NCBI GenBank assembly: GCA_011391075.1
Contig: JAABRF010000006.1
Span: 1 to 64,000 of the forward strand
Length of the DNA stretch: 64,000 nucleotides
Reading direction: 5' to 3'
Source of the DNA: Flavobacteriia bacterium
GTDB taxonomy: Bacteria; Bacteroidota; Bacteroidia; Flavobacteriales; Flavobacteriaceae
The position numbers and the translations under genes were made by a program. The notes under the pieces are model-generated. The model was not told the DNA's origin. It saw only the letters and a list, made by a program, of their open reading frames with translations, and searched no databases. Positions 6,489-15,837 of this stretch are shown here, one piece after another. The stretch's first letter is position 1, and the number at the start of each line of letters is the position of its first letter.

Positions 6489-9398
6489 TCAAGCCAATAT
6501 AAATTCCAAATTTTCCAAAACCTCATTGGGTACTGTTTGCAATTCTATCACTGCATCAGCGATACCTTTTTTTCTGTTTTGTAACTGTAAAATCTTTTCT
6601 TCAATGGTATCTTTGGCAATGAATCGCACTACGTGAACCGGTTTTTCTTGTCCGATGCGGTGTGCTCTTCCTGTGGCTTGCAGTTCTTTGAACGGATTCC
6701 ACCAAGGATCCAAAATCAATACAAAATTGGCTTCAGTAAGGGTCAAGCCCACGCCACCACTTTGTGTGGTCATAAAAAACAACTGAATCGCATCATTGTG
6801 ACGAAATTTTTCTATTTCAGCGTTTCTGTCTTCCACTTTGGTTTGACCGGTAAACGCTGCATAAGGAATTTCTTGCTCGTCACACCAGTGTGTATACAAT
6901 TTTAAATGTTCTACAAAAAAACTGTATATCAATACTTTGTGTCCCGATTTTAGGAGTGTTTCAATATATTGAGTAACATCCGAAAACTTGCCACTATCTA
7001 TGATCTGTGCTTCTCCAACCAACTTGGGATGATTGCTGAGTTGGCGCAATTTCATCAAAGTTTGAAACACTTGGAAGTTCTGTTTTTGGAGGGTTGGTTG
7101 AATGCCCAAAAGAATATTCCGAGCTTTGGACTTTTCGGCTTCATAAAGCGACTTTTGATGTTCTTCCAATTCTGAAAAAAAAACTTGTTCGGTCAATTCC
7201 GGTAAATCAGGTAAAACTTCTTCTTTGGTACGTCTCAAGATGTAGGGTTTTACCAAATTCTTGAGTTGAATCAAAGCTTCTTCAGATTGGTTTTTTTCAA
7301 TAGGTTTTTTGAATATTTTTTCGAATTTGGCATATTCACCCAACAAATTGGGATTGATAAACTGCATTTGCGACCACAAATCACTCAGTGAATTTTCGAT
7401 AGGTGTACCACTTAGGGATATTTTGTGTTCGGCAGAAATCTGACTGATTTTATTAAAGATTTTACTTTCTCTATTTTTGATTTGCTGGCTTTCATCGACG
7501 ATGAGATACAAAAAGTTTTGAGTACTAAACCAATCATAATCTCTCAATAATATTCCATAAGATGTTATGGTAATATCATGGTCTTGAATCGATTTTTGGA
7601 GTTTCTTGCGGTCTTTTCCTAAATATAAAACGACTTTTAAATGAGGCGCAAACTTATCCAATTCATTGGCCCAATTAAATACCAATGAAGTGGGACATAC
7701 AATAAGCGATTGTAAAGAGGCTTTTTGAGTTTCAACTACAGAAAACAAATCTGTTGGGGTATTATCTTCTTGGGAGGCATTGGGTAAAGTAGTTTTTACA
7801 AAATCCAACAAGGTGATGCATTGCAACGATTTTCCAAGTCCCATGTCATCGGCTAAACAAGCCCCCAATTGATTTTGATGGTGTTCCCAAAGCCATTGAA
7901 CACCTAGCTCTTGATAAGGTCTCAAAGTGGCTTGTATGGTCTTGGGAAGTATAAATTCTTGAACTTTTTGAGTGGATAACTTTGGCTTTGGTGCATCTAC
8001 CTGAAGCAAATCCAATAAAGTATATTGATTTTTCCTGATTTTTATTTTTTCTTGATGGATTTCAGCCAGGTCAATAATAGGTTTGTAGTGAGAAAACCAT
8101 TCTTGCGGGATGATAAAAAAAGTGCCATTGGGTAATTCGTAAAATCTTTGCTCCGACTTTAAATGCGGAATCATTTTGAGGAAAGGAAATGTAAAGGCAC
8201 CACAAGTAACCGTCATTTCAATATCAAACCAATCCATTTTATCGGAGATTTGATGTTGGATGATTCCACCATTGGCATATACTACATTGCGGTCAATTTC
8301 AAAATCTGAAACTTGGAAACCGGCTTCTTCCAATTGAGATTTTAAAGCTAGTAAATGGTACACTTGTTCATACTTTTCAGTCTGATGCAAATTACTGTTA
8401 TTTGAAAAGAAACCTTCTTCTAAATAAACTAAGTTTAATGCTTTTAATTTTTCATAATAAAGATTTTCTTGTTCAAAATCCCTTTTGGTTTCCAGAATTG
8501 AAATGGATTCGGCGTCATTCCACAATAAACTGACGTGTTTTTTACGAAAATCGGTAGAAATAAATTCAATATCGCCATATATAAATCGCAATTGCCAAAC
8601 GTATTTTCCAGAAAATAGATGATATACAGGTTCGATGATACAAGTTTGCAAGACATTTTGGGTAATCATTTGGAAACCTTCGGCTACGATATCTACCTTT
8701 TTAACAACGTCTTTGATAAACGATTCAAAATAAGCTTTGGCTGTTTTCTGAGGAATAATCAACGTTTTTTTGGTTAAAAAAGGAGATAGTTTTTTAGCAT
8801 TGATATGTTCCAAGGCGTATAAAACACCATCGACGACAATCCATCCCGGAGTGTTTAGAAGAAGCGTAATTTTGGACTCGGAAGGATCGATAATTTTGGA
8901 AGCAATGTCCAACTGAAGCGAATAAGTCAATCCCTGTTCATCCTTAGAAAAAAATAATTTAGGTTTGGCAGTTTCCTTTGCAATTTGGATTTGATGTTGG
9001 TTAAAATATCCCGCTCTACCCATTTCAATACTGATAGGTAGCGGGTTTTCTATGATTTTGTCATAAAACTTAGCCAATTGTCGTTCCACAAAGGGAAGAA
9101 TAATCCTTTTGTGATCTTCTGTTTTCAAAAGATCCTCTAAAGTCTTTTTACTTTTTTTGGTGGCATTAAAACGGTGTACAATATTTTCAATTTGTACCGT
9201 TTGAATTAAATCAAAAATGGCTCTTTCATTTTCAGTCAGTACAATATGGTAACCGGGAAGTGTTTCAAGTGTGGCTTTTTTTTGAATATACCCTAAGCGA
9301 GAATTTTTATTTTCAACGATATATGCTGTGGGTAAATAGTTTTGTAAAGTGGCGTCAAAAGCTAAATCAATACCTAGAGTAAAATGATTATACTCCAT
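6489..9398 (-). CDS. SNF2-family DNA-dependent ATPase/helicase
   Basis: This 969-residue protein has a C-terminal SNF2 core: Walker A DDMGLGKS near residue 520, a DEAH-like box DESQ near 634, SGTPIENS, and the helicase-C block with GGVGLTLTEAN and GRAHRIGQE near 915. The N-terminal ~480 residues are less conserved, as in bacterial HepA/RapA-like proteins. SNF2 ATPases translocate on double-stranded DNA and remodel bound proteins; the target here is unknown. It starts 2 bases after the stop of the upstream DUF4296 gene, so the two are probably co-transcribed. No restriction or defence genes sit next to it, which argues for a housekeeping role over a defence module. Confidence 0.93.
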   Translation of the reverse strand: MEYNHFTLGIDLAFDATLQNYLPTAYIVENKNSRLGYIQKKATLETLPGYHIVLTENERAIFDLIQTVQIENIVHRFNATKKSKKTLEDLLKTEDHKRIILPFVERQLAKFYDKIIENPLPISIEMGRAGYFNQHQIQIAKETAKPKLFFSKDEQGLTYSLQLDIASKIIDPSESKITLLLNTPGWIVVDGVLYALEHINAKKLSPFLTKKTLIIPQKTAKAYFESFIKDVVKKVDIVAEGFQMITQNVLQTCIIEPVYHLFSGKYVWQLRFIYGDIEFISTDFRKKHVSLLWNDAESISILETKRDFEQENLYYEKLKALNLVYLEEGFFSNNSNLHQTEKYEQVYHLLALKSQLEEAGFQVSDFEIDRNVVYANGGIIQHQISDKMDWFDIEMTVTCGAFTFPFLKMIPHLKSEQRFYELPNGTFFIIPQEWFSHYKPIIDLAEIHQEKIKIRKNQYTLLDLLQVDAPKPKLSTQKVQEFILPKTIQATLRPYQELGVQWLWEHHQNQLGACLADDMGLGKSLQCITLLDFVKTTLPNASQEDNTPTDLFSVVETQKASLQSLIVCPTSLVFNWANELDKFAPHLKVVLYLGKDRKKLQKSIQDHDITITSYGILLRDYDWFSTQNFLYLIVDESQQIKNRESKIFNKISQISAEHKISLSGTPIENSLSDLWSQMQFINPNLLGEYAKFEKIFKKPIEKNQSEEALIQLKNLVKPYILRRTKEEVLPDLPELTEQVFFSELEEHQKSLYEAEKSKARNILLGIQPTLQKQNFQVFQTLMKLRQLSNHPKLVGEAQIIDSGKFSDVTQYIETLLKSGHKVLIYSFFVEHLKLYTHWCDEQEIPYAAFTGQTKVEDRNAEIEKFRHNDAIQLFFMTTQSGGVGLTLTEANFVLILDPWWNPFKELQATGRAHRIGQEKPVHVVRFIAKDTIEEKILQLQNRKKGIADAVIELQTVPNEVLENLEFILA

Positions 9399-9400
9399 GA

Positions 9401-9802
9401 TTATTGTTTCTTGGCGCGTTTAATACTATCATAAACCCTGAATTCAGCATCCTTTTCTGTTTTCATTTTTTTAATTTTTTCCGACACTTTTACATGCATT
9501 TTTTCATATTCATCTATACGCGACATATAGTAGAGATTGCTTCTGTTGTAACGGGCACTATCTACTCCGTACTTTTCAAACACAAGACTCATATAGTTTC
9601 TTTGTCTTTCCTGATATTTATTGCGTACGTTGTAAGATGCATTTGCCAAATAAACTTCGGTCATAATTTCTATCATTTCATTTTTAGGAATCAAATCGTC
9701 CGGTTTATTCATAATGGTATTACTGGTACAACTTGAAAGCAAAATGGCAAAAACAATGAAAAAAGAGTAGATTCTCAAGGGAATACGATTTAATGTAAAC
9801 AT
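9401..9802 (-). CDS. DUF4296 family lipoprotein
   Basis: This 133-residue protein has a lipoprotein signal (hydrophobic stretch then LLSSC, Cys at about 25) and then the DUF4296 pattern PDDLIPKNEMIEIMTEVYLANA. The C-terminus is highly charged (KKMKTEKDAE), probably helical. The family is Bacteroidota-specific and has no assigned function. The protein is probably anchored in the inner or outer membrane facing the periplasm. It is the first gene of a two-gene unit with the SNF2 ATPase, although a functional link is not obvious. The start codon sits only 4 bases after a consensus -7 box, so the mRNA may be leaderless. Confidence 0.85.
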   Translation of the reverse strand: MFTLNRIPLRIYSFFIVFAILLSSCTSNTIMNKPDDLIPKNEMIEIMTEVYLANASYNVRNKYQERQRNYMSLVFEKYGVDSARYNRSNLYYMSRIDEYEKMHVKVSEKIKKMKTEKDAEFRVYDSIKRAKKQ

Positions 9803-9806
9803 GGTG

Positions 9807-9814
9807 CAAATATA
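9807..9814 (-). promoter_or_regulatory. -7 box (TATATTTG) directly before the DUF4296 start
   Basis: Read on the minus strand, TATATTTG matches the Bacteroidota TAnnTTTG element exactly, and four bases separate it from the ATG at 9802. With the -7 box centred at -7, transcription would begin at or next to the A of the start codon. Confidence 0.6.
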
Positions 9815-10110
9815 GCCTGAAATCTATTAAAATTTTAATAAATCTTTATTCTTCTAATTATGAATTGAAATCATAATGTCAAACTTCATAAATCTTGATA
9901 ATAAATAGGAAATGAAGTTCGAAATTTGGGTTAAAAATCGTAAAAACCACATATGTCGCATATCTGACAGATAGAGAAGGCAATGAAAAAGATTTATATT
10001 AAAAATTTTGGAAATATCATTCCTTTCCTAGAAAATTGGTCAAGTTTTAAATGAAAAATTGTAAATTCCTAAATATTACACTATTTTTACGAAACAAACG
10101 TTTCTATTGA
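9815..10110. other. Divergent intergenic region with a perfect palindrome
   Basis: About 300 bases separate the divergent DUF4296 and 1138-residue genes. Apart from the -7 box at 9807-9814 I see one clear structure, the perfect odd palindrome TATCTGACAGATA at 9961-9973 (6-bp arms around one base), a candidate operator. A 23-codon open frame from 9983 has no support. The rest is AT-rich and featureless to me. Confidence 0.45.
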
Positions 10111-13100
10111 GTGCGAAATTTAATCCCAATCATATTGCTATTTTCCTTTTGGAATGCATTGTCACAGAATGATTCTATTTCAATGTATGGAAATATTCGC
10201 TCTTTAAAAATAGCCGTTTCAGACACTATCTATTTTCAAGATGTCAGCACCAATTCCGATTATATTGCGCTATATCCTATCTCAAATAATGATTCCATTC
10301 AATTAGAAACCGAATTGGATGATTCGCTTTTTGAAATAGATTTTTCCCGGTCAAAAATTGTTTTACTTCCTGATTTTTACCGACAATATCCCCAAACTTA
10401 TTTTTTGGAAATCCAATTCAAACCTTATCCAAAATTCTTAACTCAAGACTACAACGGATATGATGCATCCAAAATTTATCCCAATTTCAATTCGCGTGAA
10501 ATATTGTCTTTTGAAAATGATAAAGCTCCTTTAAAAGGAAATCCTTTCGATGGTTTAGATACGCAAGGCAGCTTGATTCGTGGTATAACGGTAGGGAATA
10601 ATCAGGATGCGGTATTAAACTCGTCACTTGATTTAAAAATCGAAGGTAAATTATCTTCCAAAATACAACTTAATGCCCGAATAAACGATACCAGTTTACC
10701 CATTCAAGAAAACGGATATTCCCAGGAACTCAAAGACATCGATCGCATATACATGGAACTCTTAGGTCCCAAATGGGAAATCAAAGCAGGAGATATCATC
10801 CTACAAGATTCAACACATTACTTTATGGCTTTTACTAAAAAAGTTCAAGGGGTTTCGTTGGATGTGCATACCGAACAATTGGATGTTTTCAGTTCGGGTG
10901 CATTGGTTAAAGGGCGCTATGTTTTTTATCAATTTCAAGGTCAGGAAGCCAATCAGGGACCATACAAACTACAAGGTGACAATGGAGAGTTGTATATTTT
11001 TATCATTCAGGATAGTGAACGGGTTTATATTGATGGTGTTATGCAAACGCGTGGTGAAAACAAGGATTACATCATGGATTACAATACCGGCGAAATAACC
11101 TTTACACCACAAAATCCCATTACTTCCGATATGCGTATTACCTTGGAATATCAATACTCCGACAGAAATTATTCCCGATTTGTTACGCAAAATGCGGCTT
11201 CGTTCCACACCGATACATTTAGCATCGGAACGGCCTTTTTTAAAGAAAGTGATATGAAAAATCAAACTGTTGAATTGGATTTGTCAGCTGAACAAATCGA
11301 ACTTCTGGCAAATGCTGATAGTGATTCAAGCATGGTTTATACCGTCCATGCCTTAGAAACCGAGTATGATGACGATAAAATTCTGTATAGAAAGTTGGTC
11401 GTAGGCAGCACCGAAATTTATGAATACAGTCAAGACACCAATGAAACGCTGTATCAAGTAGGTTTTACCTATTTTGGTGAAGGATTGGGTGATTATGTCG
11501 TGCAAGAGTATCTTGCCATTGGTAAAAAAATGCAATATGTAGGGGAAAATTCCGGAGATTATAAAGCAGTTATTCCTTTAATGGCCCCCAATTCTGTGCA
11601 ATTGATGGTACTGCAATCCAATTATGAACCCAATGACAAAACCTTTGTTGATTTGGAATGTGCTTACAGCATCAATGATGTCAACCTTTTTTCCAATTCA
11701 AATGCATCTGAAGTTAAAGCACCAGCTGTGAAAGCCATGTGGGAACAAACGCTTTGGGAACAAAAATGGAAAACTACTTCTTTGATTCAATTTGACTTTG
11801 TTCATCAAAATTTCAACAATCTAGAAGGCACCTATGATGTGGAATTTGATAGAGATTGGAATCTCAATGAAACGGTAGGCAATCAATCTTTATTAAATGG
11901 AACCATCACTTTTGAAAATGAAGAAAATGGTAGCTTTTATTACCAATTTGAAAATCTCAAACTTTCTGATTTATACAACGGAACGAGACATAATCTAGGG
12001 GCTACATTGGCTTTTGGCAAATGGGAATGGAATCAATGGTCGAGTATGTTGAACAGTAAAGACGAACTTTTTCAAACCCATTTTATTAGAAATGAATCTC
12101 AAATAAAGTTTACAAACCAAAAATGGTGGTCACAAGCTGAACTCAAAATTGAAAGCAACAAACTCAAAACTTCTGATAACAATACCTTTTACGAAAATTC
12201 ATTTCAAAATTTTCATGAAAAATGGAGTTTTGGAATAGGTGATTCCACTCAAGTTTACGTTAAAACCGGCTTACATCTCACTCAAAATGACAGTGTGAGA
12301 AGTAATGCATTTCGGCAAGTCAATCAATCCCAAACATGGTTTTTACAATCCCAATTGATAGAAAATAAAAACACAAACCTTCAGTTTTTTTCAAGTTATC
12401 GAAAAGTTCAATATGAAAACGGCTCTAAAATCAACGCTTTGAATACAAGAGCTTCCTTTCGGCATCAAGTGTGGGATGGCTTAGTTTCTTGGCAAACAAA
12501 CTATCAAAACACTTCGGGTCAATTAGCCCAACAGGATTATACCTATATTGAAACAGAACCCGGACAAGGTTTTTACACTTGGATTGATTACAATGCGAAT
12601 GGATTGAAAGAGTTGGACGAATTTGAAATCGCACAATTTGCCGACCAAGCTCAATACCTGCGCATTACTTTACCACATATCAATTACCTTCCTACACAAG
12701 AATCCAAACTTACCCAAAATTTAGTTTGGAATGCTTCGAAATGGGGTCAGGAAGATGGATTTAAAAAGTTTTTGTCGCATTGGCACAACCAATTGAATAT
12801 TATAGCTCAAAACAACAAACAACGAATTGACACCAAACTCCATTTAAACCCATTTGATTTTGATGATCCGTCCGTTTTAAGTCATCAGCTAGGTGTTCAA
12901 AATCAACTGTATTTCAACAGAGGAAAATCGCATTATACTACCGGATATCATTGGAGCGATTCCAATCAAAAATTATGGCAAAGTTTTGGAACAATTCAAC
13001 AACATCTCACGGTACATCAATTGAATTTTCAACATTTGATAGAAGGTCAATGGCAAATAAATTTAACTGCCGAAAAAGTTAGAAATCAAAATATTAATGA

Positions 13101-13527
13101 AATTTTTTTAAACAGAAACTTCAAGTTAATTGAGTTGAATGTAAAACCTGGTCTAACCTATTATTTTTCAAAAAAACATTGGATAAAAAGTAGTTATGAA
13201 TACACCGAAAAGAACAATAAAATCAGTGATCTAGAACATTTAACACAACAAAAATTGCAATTTAATTATCAATTTACTTCCGAAAAAGACACCCGTTTTT
13301 CAGTTGATTTTAATTTGCTGAAAAATACATTTGAGGGCAATGCCAATTCGGCTGTAGGGTACCAAATGTTGGAAGGTTTACAACCGGGTAATAATATGAC
13401 TTGGATGCTATTGTGGAATAAAAAACTCAATTCGTTCCTCTACCTCAACATCAACTACAACGGCAGGGCGCATGAAAATTCGAGAACGATTCACAATGGG
13501 AATGTACAATTGCGGGCACAGTTTTAA
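10111..13527 (+). CDS. Large secreted/outer-membrane protein of unknown function
   Basis: This 1138-residue protein starts at GTG 10111, with a clear signal peptide ending near ALSQ. It is rich in Asn, Gln, Ser, Thr and aromatic residues with alternating hydrophobic patterning, as in outer-membrane beta-barrels. The last residues (GNVQLRAQF) end in Phe, the usual terminal residue of outer-membrane barrels. A segment around residues 150-240 (SLIRGITVGNNQDAV, then KLSSKIQLNARINDTSLP) looks like the beginning of a barrel or plug-like region. I do not recognise a named family. The gene is monocistronic, with about 90 bases to the next gene. A role in the cell envelope is inferred only from the signal peptide and composition. 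Confidence 0.75.
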   Translation: MRNLIPIILLFSFWNALSQNDSISMYGNIRSLKIAVSDTIYFQDVSTNSDYIALYPISNNDSIQLETELDDSLFEIDFSRSKIVLLPDFYRQYPQTYFLEIQFKPYPKFLTQDYNGYDASKIYPNFNSREILSFENDKAPLKGNPFDGLDTQGSLIRGITVGNNQDAVLNSSLDLKIEGKLSSKIQLNARINDTSLPIQENGYSQELKDIDRIYMELLGPKWEIKAGDIILQDSTHYFMAFTKKVQGVSLDVHTEQLDVFSSGALVKGRYVFYQFQGQEANQGPYKLQGDNGELYIFIIQDSERVYIDGVMQTRGENKDYIMDYNTGEITFTPQNPITSDMRITLEYQYSDRNYSRFVTQNAASFHTDTFSIGTAFFKESDMKNQTVELDLSAEQIELLANADSDSSMVYTVHALETEYDDDKILYRKLVVGSTEIYEYSQDTNETLYQVGFTYFGEGLGDYVVQEYLAIGKKMQYVGENSGDYKAVIPLMAPNSVQLMVLQSNYEPNDKTFVDLECAYSINDVNLFSNSNASEVKAPAVKAMWEQTLWEQKWKTTSLIQFDFVHQNFNNLEGTYDVEFDRDWNLNETVGNQSLLNGTITFENEENGSFYYQFENLKLSDLYNGTRHNLGATLAFGKWEWNQWSSMLNSKDELFQTHFIRNESQIKFTNQKWWSQAELKIESNKLKTSDNNTFYENSFQNFHEKWSFGIGDSTQVYVKTGLHLTQNDSVRSNAFRQVNQSQTWFLQSQLIENKNTNLQFFSSYRKVQYENGSKINALNTRASFRHQVWDGLVSWQTNYQNTSGQLAQQDYTYIETEPGQGFYTWIDYNANGLKELDEFEIAQFADQAQYLRITLPHINYLPTQESKLTQNLVWNASKWGQEDGFKKFLSHWHNQLNIIAQNNKQRIDTKLHLNPFDFDDPSVLSHQLGVQNQLYFNRGKSHYTTGYHWSDSNQKLWQSFGTIQQHLTVHQLNFQHLIEGQWQINLTAEKVRNQNINEIFLNRNFKLIELNVKPGLTYYFSKKHWIKSSYEYTEKNNKISDLEHLTQQKLQFNYQFTSEKDTRFSVDFNLLKNTFEGNANSAVGYQMLEGLQPGNNMTWMLLWNKKLNSFLYLNINYNGRAHENSRTIHNGNVQLRAQF

Positions 13528-13621
13528 AAATTGTATAAAAAAATTGACTACTATAATATAATTGGTTAATACAGACTTTTTGACTGGATTTTTTTATGTT
13601 TGCAGTCTAACCAAAAAGCAC

Positions 13622-14263
13622 ATGCAACTCAAAAACACACTTTTACCTTTGTACGGTATCTTGATTTTCTTTGTATTATATATCCTTTCCGCCTCTTTTT
13701 ATCCGGGTGGTAACGTAGCCGATAAAATGCAAGCCGGATTTGATTGGTTTCACAATTATTGGTGTGACCTCTTGGAAACAAAAGCGATGAACGGACAAAA
13801 CAATGCCGCAAAACCTTTGGCGGTTGTTGCCCTAATTTTATTGTTGGTGAGTTTGGGGTATTTGTTTTTCCTCTTTCCGAAACACTTTCCTATCGATTCC
13901 AATAAAGCCAAAATTTGGAATAAAATTATCACTTATGCCGGAGCAAGCAGTGTTTTTCTAACCTATTTCATCACGACTTCCTTTCACCATTATACCATTG
14001 GAATTTCAAGTTTTTTGGGGCTTCTAGCCATGTTGGGGATATTTATTTCCTTAAAGTATCACTCCAAGAGATTATATCTCATTGCAGGTTGGATGGCTCT
14101 TGGATTGTTATTGTTAAACAATCTGATGTATTACACACGAATGGGTGAGTTTTACTTGCCCTTGATGCAGAAAGTTGGCTTTGCAGCAGTATTGACTTGG
14201 TTTGCTTCTTTATCGGTTATCATGCACCGCAAGAAAAAATCCCTTTCATCGAAAGGTGTTTAG
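13622..14263 (+). CDS. Polytopic membrane protein (DUF998-like)
   Basis: This 213-residue protein has about six hydrophobic segments and the sequence SASFYPGGNVADKMQAGFDW early on, resembling DUF998-like membrane proteins. The ATG at 13622 is preferred over an in-frame TTG at 13562 because the first helix then starts right after MQLKN. The C-terminus is short and basic (RKKKS), probably cytoplasmic. It overlaps the convergent DUF1684 gene by 4 bases at the 3' end. No function can be assigned; family assignment is tentative. Confidence 0.7.
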   Translation: MQLKNTLLPLYGILIFFVLYILSASFYPGGNVADKMQAGFDWFHNYWCDLLETKAMNGQNNAAKPLAVVALILLLVSLGYLFFLFPKHFPIDSNKAKIWNKIITYAGASSVFLTYFITTSFHHYTIGISSFLGLLAMLGIFISLKYHSKRLYLIAGWMALGLLLLNNLMYYTRMGEFYLPLMQKVGFAAVLTWFASLSVIMHRKKKSLSSKGV

Positions 14264-14901
14264 TGAAACCTTTTTACACCTGCTTTGATGAAGACATTCA
14301 GATCATTCTCCATAGGTGGAATGGGACAAGAGTATTTATAGTTATAGGCACAGTAAGGATTGTAGGCTTTGTTAAAATCTAACAACACCTCTTCATTTAA
14401 TGGCAATTCCAAATCCAAATACCTTCCGCCACCATAGGTTTCAGTGCTGTTGGTCAAATCGGTGAAAGGAATGAACAAGTAGTTTTTGTATTCTTCCTTC
14501 TTCATCAAGTCTAGGTTTTGGTATACTGTCAACCTACAGGCTATTCCATCCACCTCAAAAATCAGAGTGCCATAGGTTCGGTACATCGGTTTTCTATCGG
14601 TAGTAGTGGTCATTTCAAATGGAAGGGCATTTTCGATAGGGATGAATTTTGCCATTATTCGATATTTCAAATCAATTGGGAAAAATTGTAAGGTTTTAAA
14701 ATCTTCAAAATCTTTTTCAGTCAAGGGTGATTCTTCCCTATCAGCAAATTCACTGTTGATTTTAGCTTGAAAGGCTAGAACATCCGCAAAACCTAAACTA
14801 TCAATTTGGGTTTGTTGCGCTTTGCATCCTACACCTATTAAAAGAATTATAAAAAAGCTTGAGATTAAGTTTTTTAGGGTGGTATGGAATATCATATTCA
14901 T
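14260..14901 (-). CDS. DUF1684 family lipoprotein-like protein
   Basis: This 213-residue protein has an N-terminal signal ending near IGVGC, possibly a lipobox, and the DUF1684 C-terminal hallmark NPYCAYN followed by YSCPIPPMEND. The family is widespread in Bacteroidota and Actinobacteria and has no established biochemical role. An alternative ATG lies two codons downstream at 14895. The gene is monocistronic and its 3' end overlaps the convergent membrane-protein gene by 4 bases. Confidence 0.85.
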   Translation of the reverse strand: MNMIFHTTLKNLISSFFIILLIGVGCKAQQTQIDSLGFADVLAFQAKINSEFADREESPLTEKDFEDFKTLQFFPIDLKYRIMAKFIPIENALPFEMTTTTDRKPMYRTYGTLIFEVDGIACRLTVYQNLDLMKKEEYKNYLFIPFTDLTNSTETYGGGRYLDLELPLNEEVLLDFNKAYNPYCAYNYKYSCPIPPMENDLNVFIKAGVKRFH

Positions 14902-14924
14902 TCGTTTTTAATGGTTTTGGATAT

Positions 14925-15000
14925 ATAGATTTCTAACCGCTAAGGTCGGAAAGTTTTTCGCAAAGCGTTGCACAGAGTTAACCAATTTGCAATGCATTGA
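14925..15000. repeat. Degenerate dispersed repeat (CGCAAAG type)
   Basis: The gap between the DUF1684 and ABC ATPase genes contains AACCGCTAAGGTCGGAAAG and TTTTTCGCAAAGCGTTGCAC. It resembles a decayed copy of the CGCAAAG-rich intergenic repeats common in Flavobacteriia. This assignment rests on memory of similar genomes. Confidence 0.3.
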
Positions 15001-15051
15001 GTTTAGGAACTTGTCCTTTGGAAAAGAATTTGAATCAATTTATTCAAAAAA

Positions 15052-15747
15052 TCAAACATTAAAATAATCCTCCAACTCTTTAAGCGTCTCTTCTGAAGTT
15101 TCTAAATCTTTGACAATATTGCCTTTTTCTAAAACTAAAATTCGGTTACATACTTCGGTTACATGACCTAAATAATGACTGGAAATCAAGAAAGTAGTTT
15201 GAGTAGTTTCTACCAATTGTTGAATAATCTTTTTCAATCTGATTTGAGTGGTTGGGTCGAGATTGGCAAATGGTTCGTCCAAAATTACAACTTCCGGATT
15301 ACCCATTAAAGCGGCGACAATTCCTACTTTTTTTTGATTTCCTTTGGATAAATCTCTTAGATATTTCTTTTTCCCGATGATTTCGTCATTGAACAGTTCC
15401 GCAAACTGTGACATAAAGATTTTCAAGTCCTCCTTGTTAATACCTCTCAAGTCGGCGATAAATGTAAAGTACTCTTCGGCGGTAAGATAGCCTATTAAAA
15501 AACTTTCATCTATAAATGCTGAAGTAAAGTATTTCCAGTCTTCACTTTTGTTAACTTGAATCTCTTTATTGGTTATAAAACCAGTTGTAGGTTCGATTAA
15601 ATCCAATAGCAAATTGAAAAAAGTGGTTTTTCCTGCTCCATTATTGCCCACCAATCCGAAAGATTGACCTTTGGGAATTTGAAGTGATTCGAGGTTTAGA
15701 ACAACTGTATCGGTGTATTTTTTACTTAATTGGTTTACTTGTATCAT
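15052..15747 (-). CDS. ABC transporter ATP-binding protein
   Basis: This 231-residue nucleotide-binding domain has Walker A GNNGAGKT (34-41), signature LSKGNQKK, Walker B VVILDEPFANLDP and the H-loop SSHYLGHV. The LSKGNQ-type signature and short length are those of drug/lantibiotic or ABC-2-type exporters. It lies downstream of the DUF5687 membrane protein on the same strand, 90 bases away, and is almost certainly its ATPase partner. The substrate is unknown. Confidence 0.92.
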   Translation of the reverse strand: MIQVNQLSKKYTDTVVLNLESLQIPKGQSFGLVGNNGAGKTTFFNLLLDLIEPTTGFITNKEIQVNKSEDWKYFTSAFIDESFLIGYLTAEEYFTFIADLRGINKEDLKIFMSQFAELFNDEIIGKKKYLRDLSKGNQKKVGIVAALMGNPEVVILDEPFANLDPTTQIRLKKIIQQLVETTQTTFLISSHYLGHVTEVCNRILVLEKGNIVKDLETSEETLKELEDYFNV

Positions 15748-15787
15748 GGTTGAGTTGAAAATTTAAGTTATTGTTCCCAAATCCCAA

Positions 15788-15810
15788 TTTCCGATAGCTA
15801 TCGAGACGGG
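15788..15810. repeat. Dispersed palindromic motif (GATAGCTATC)
   Basis: TTCCGATAGCTATCGAGACGG, with the palindrome CGATAGCTATCG, lies in the gap between the DUF5687 permease and its ATPase gene. A related copy (AGCTATCGGGATTTCGG) occurs at 48659-48676. This type of CGATAGCTATCGGGA element recurs in Bacteroidota intergenic DNA. Confidence 0.5.
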
Positions 15811-15837
15811 ACGGGTTGGTTATTGCGTTTTTTTGGT

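Noticed and set aside
6489-9398. SNF2 ATPase as part of a defence system (DISARM/BREX-like)
   Set aside because: No methylase, nuclease or other defence gene nearby; it is co-transcribed with a DUF4296 lipoprotein gene.
9983-10054. 23-codon open frame MKKIYIKNF...
   Set aside because: No promoter, no family resemblance, composition like surrounding non-coding DNA.
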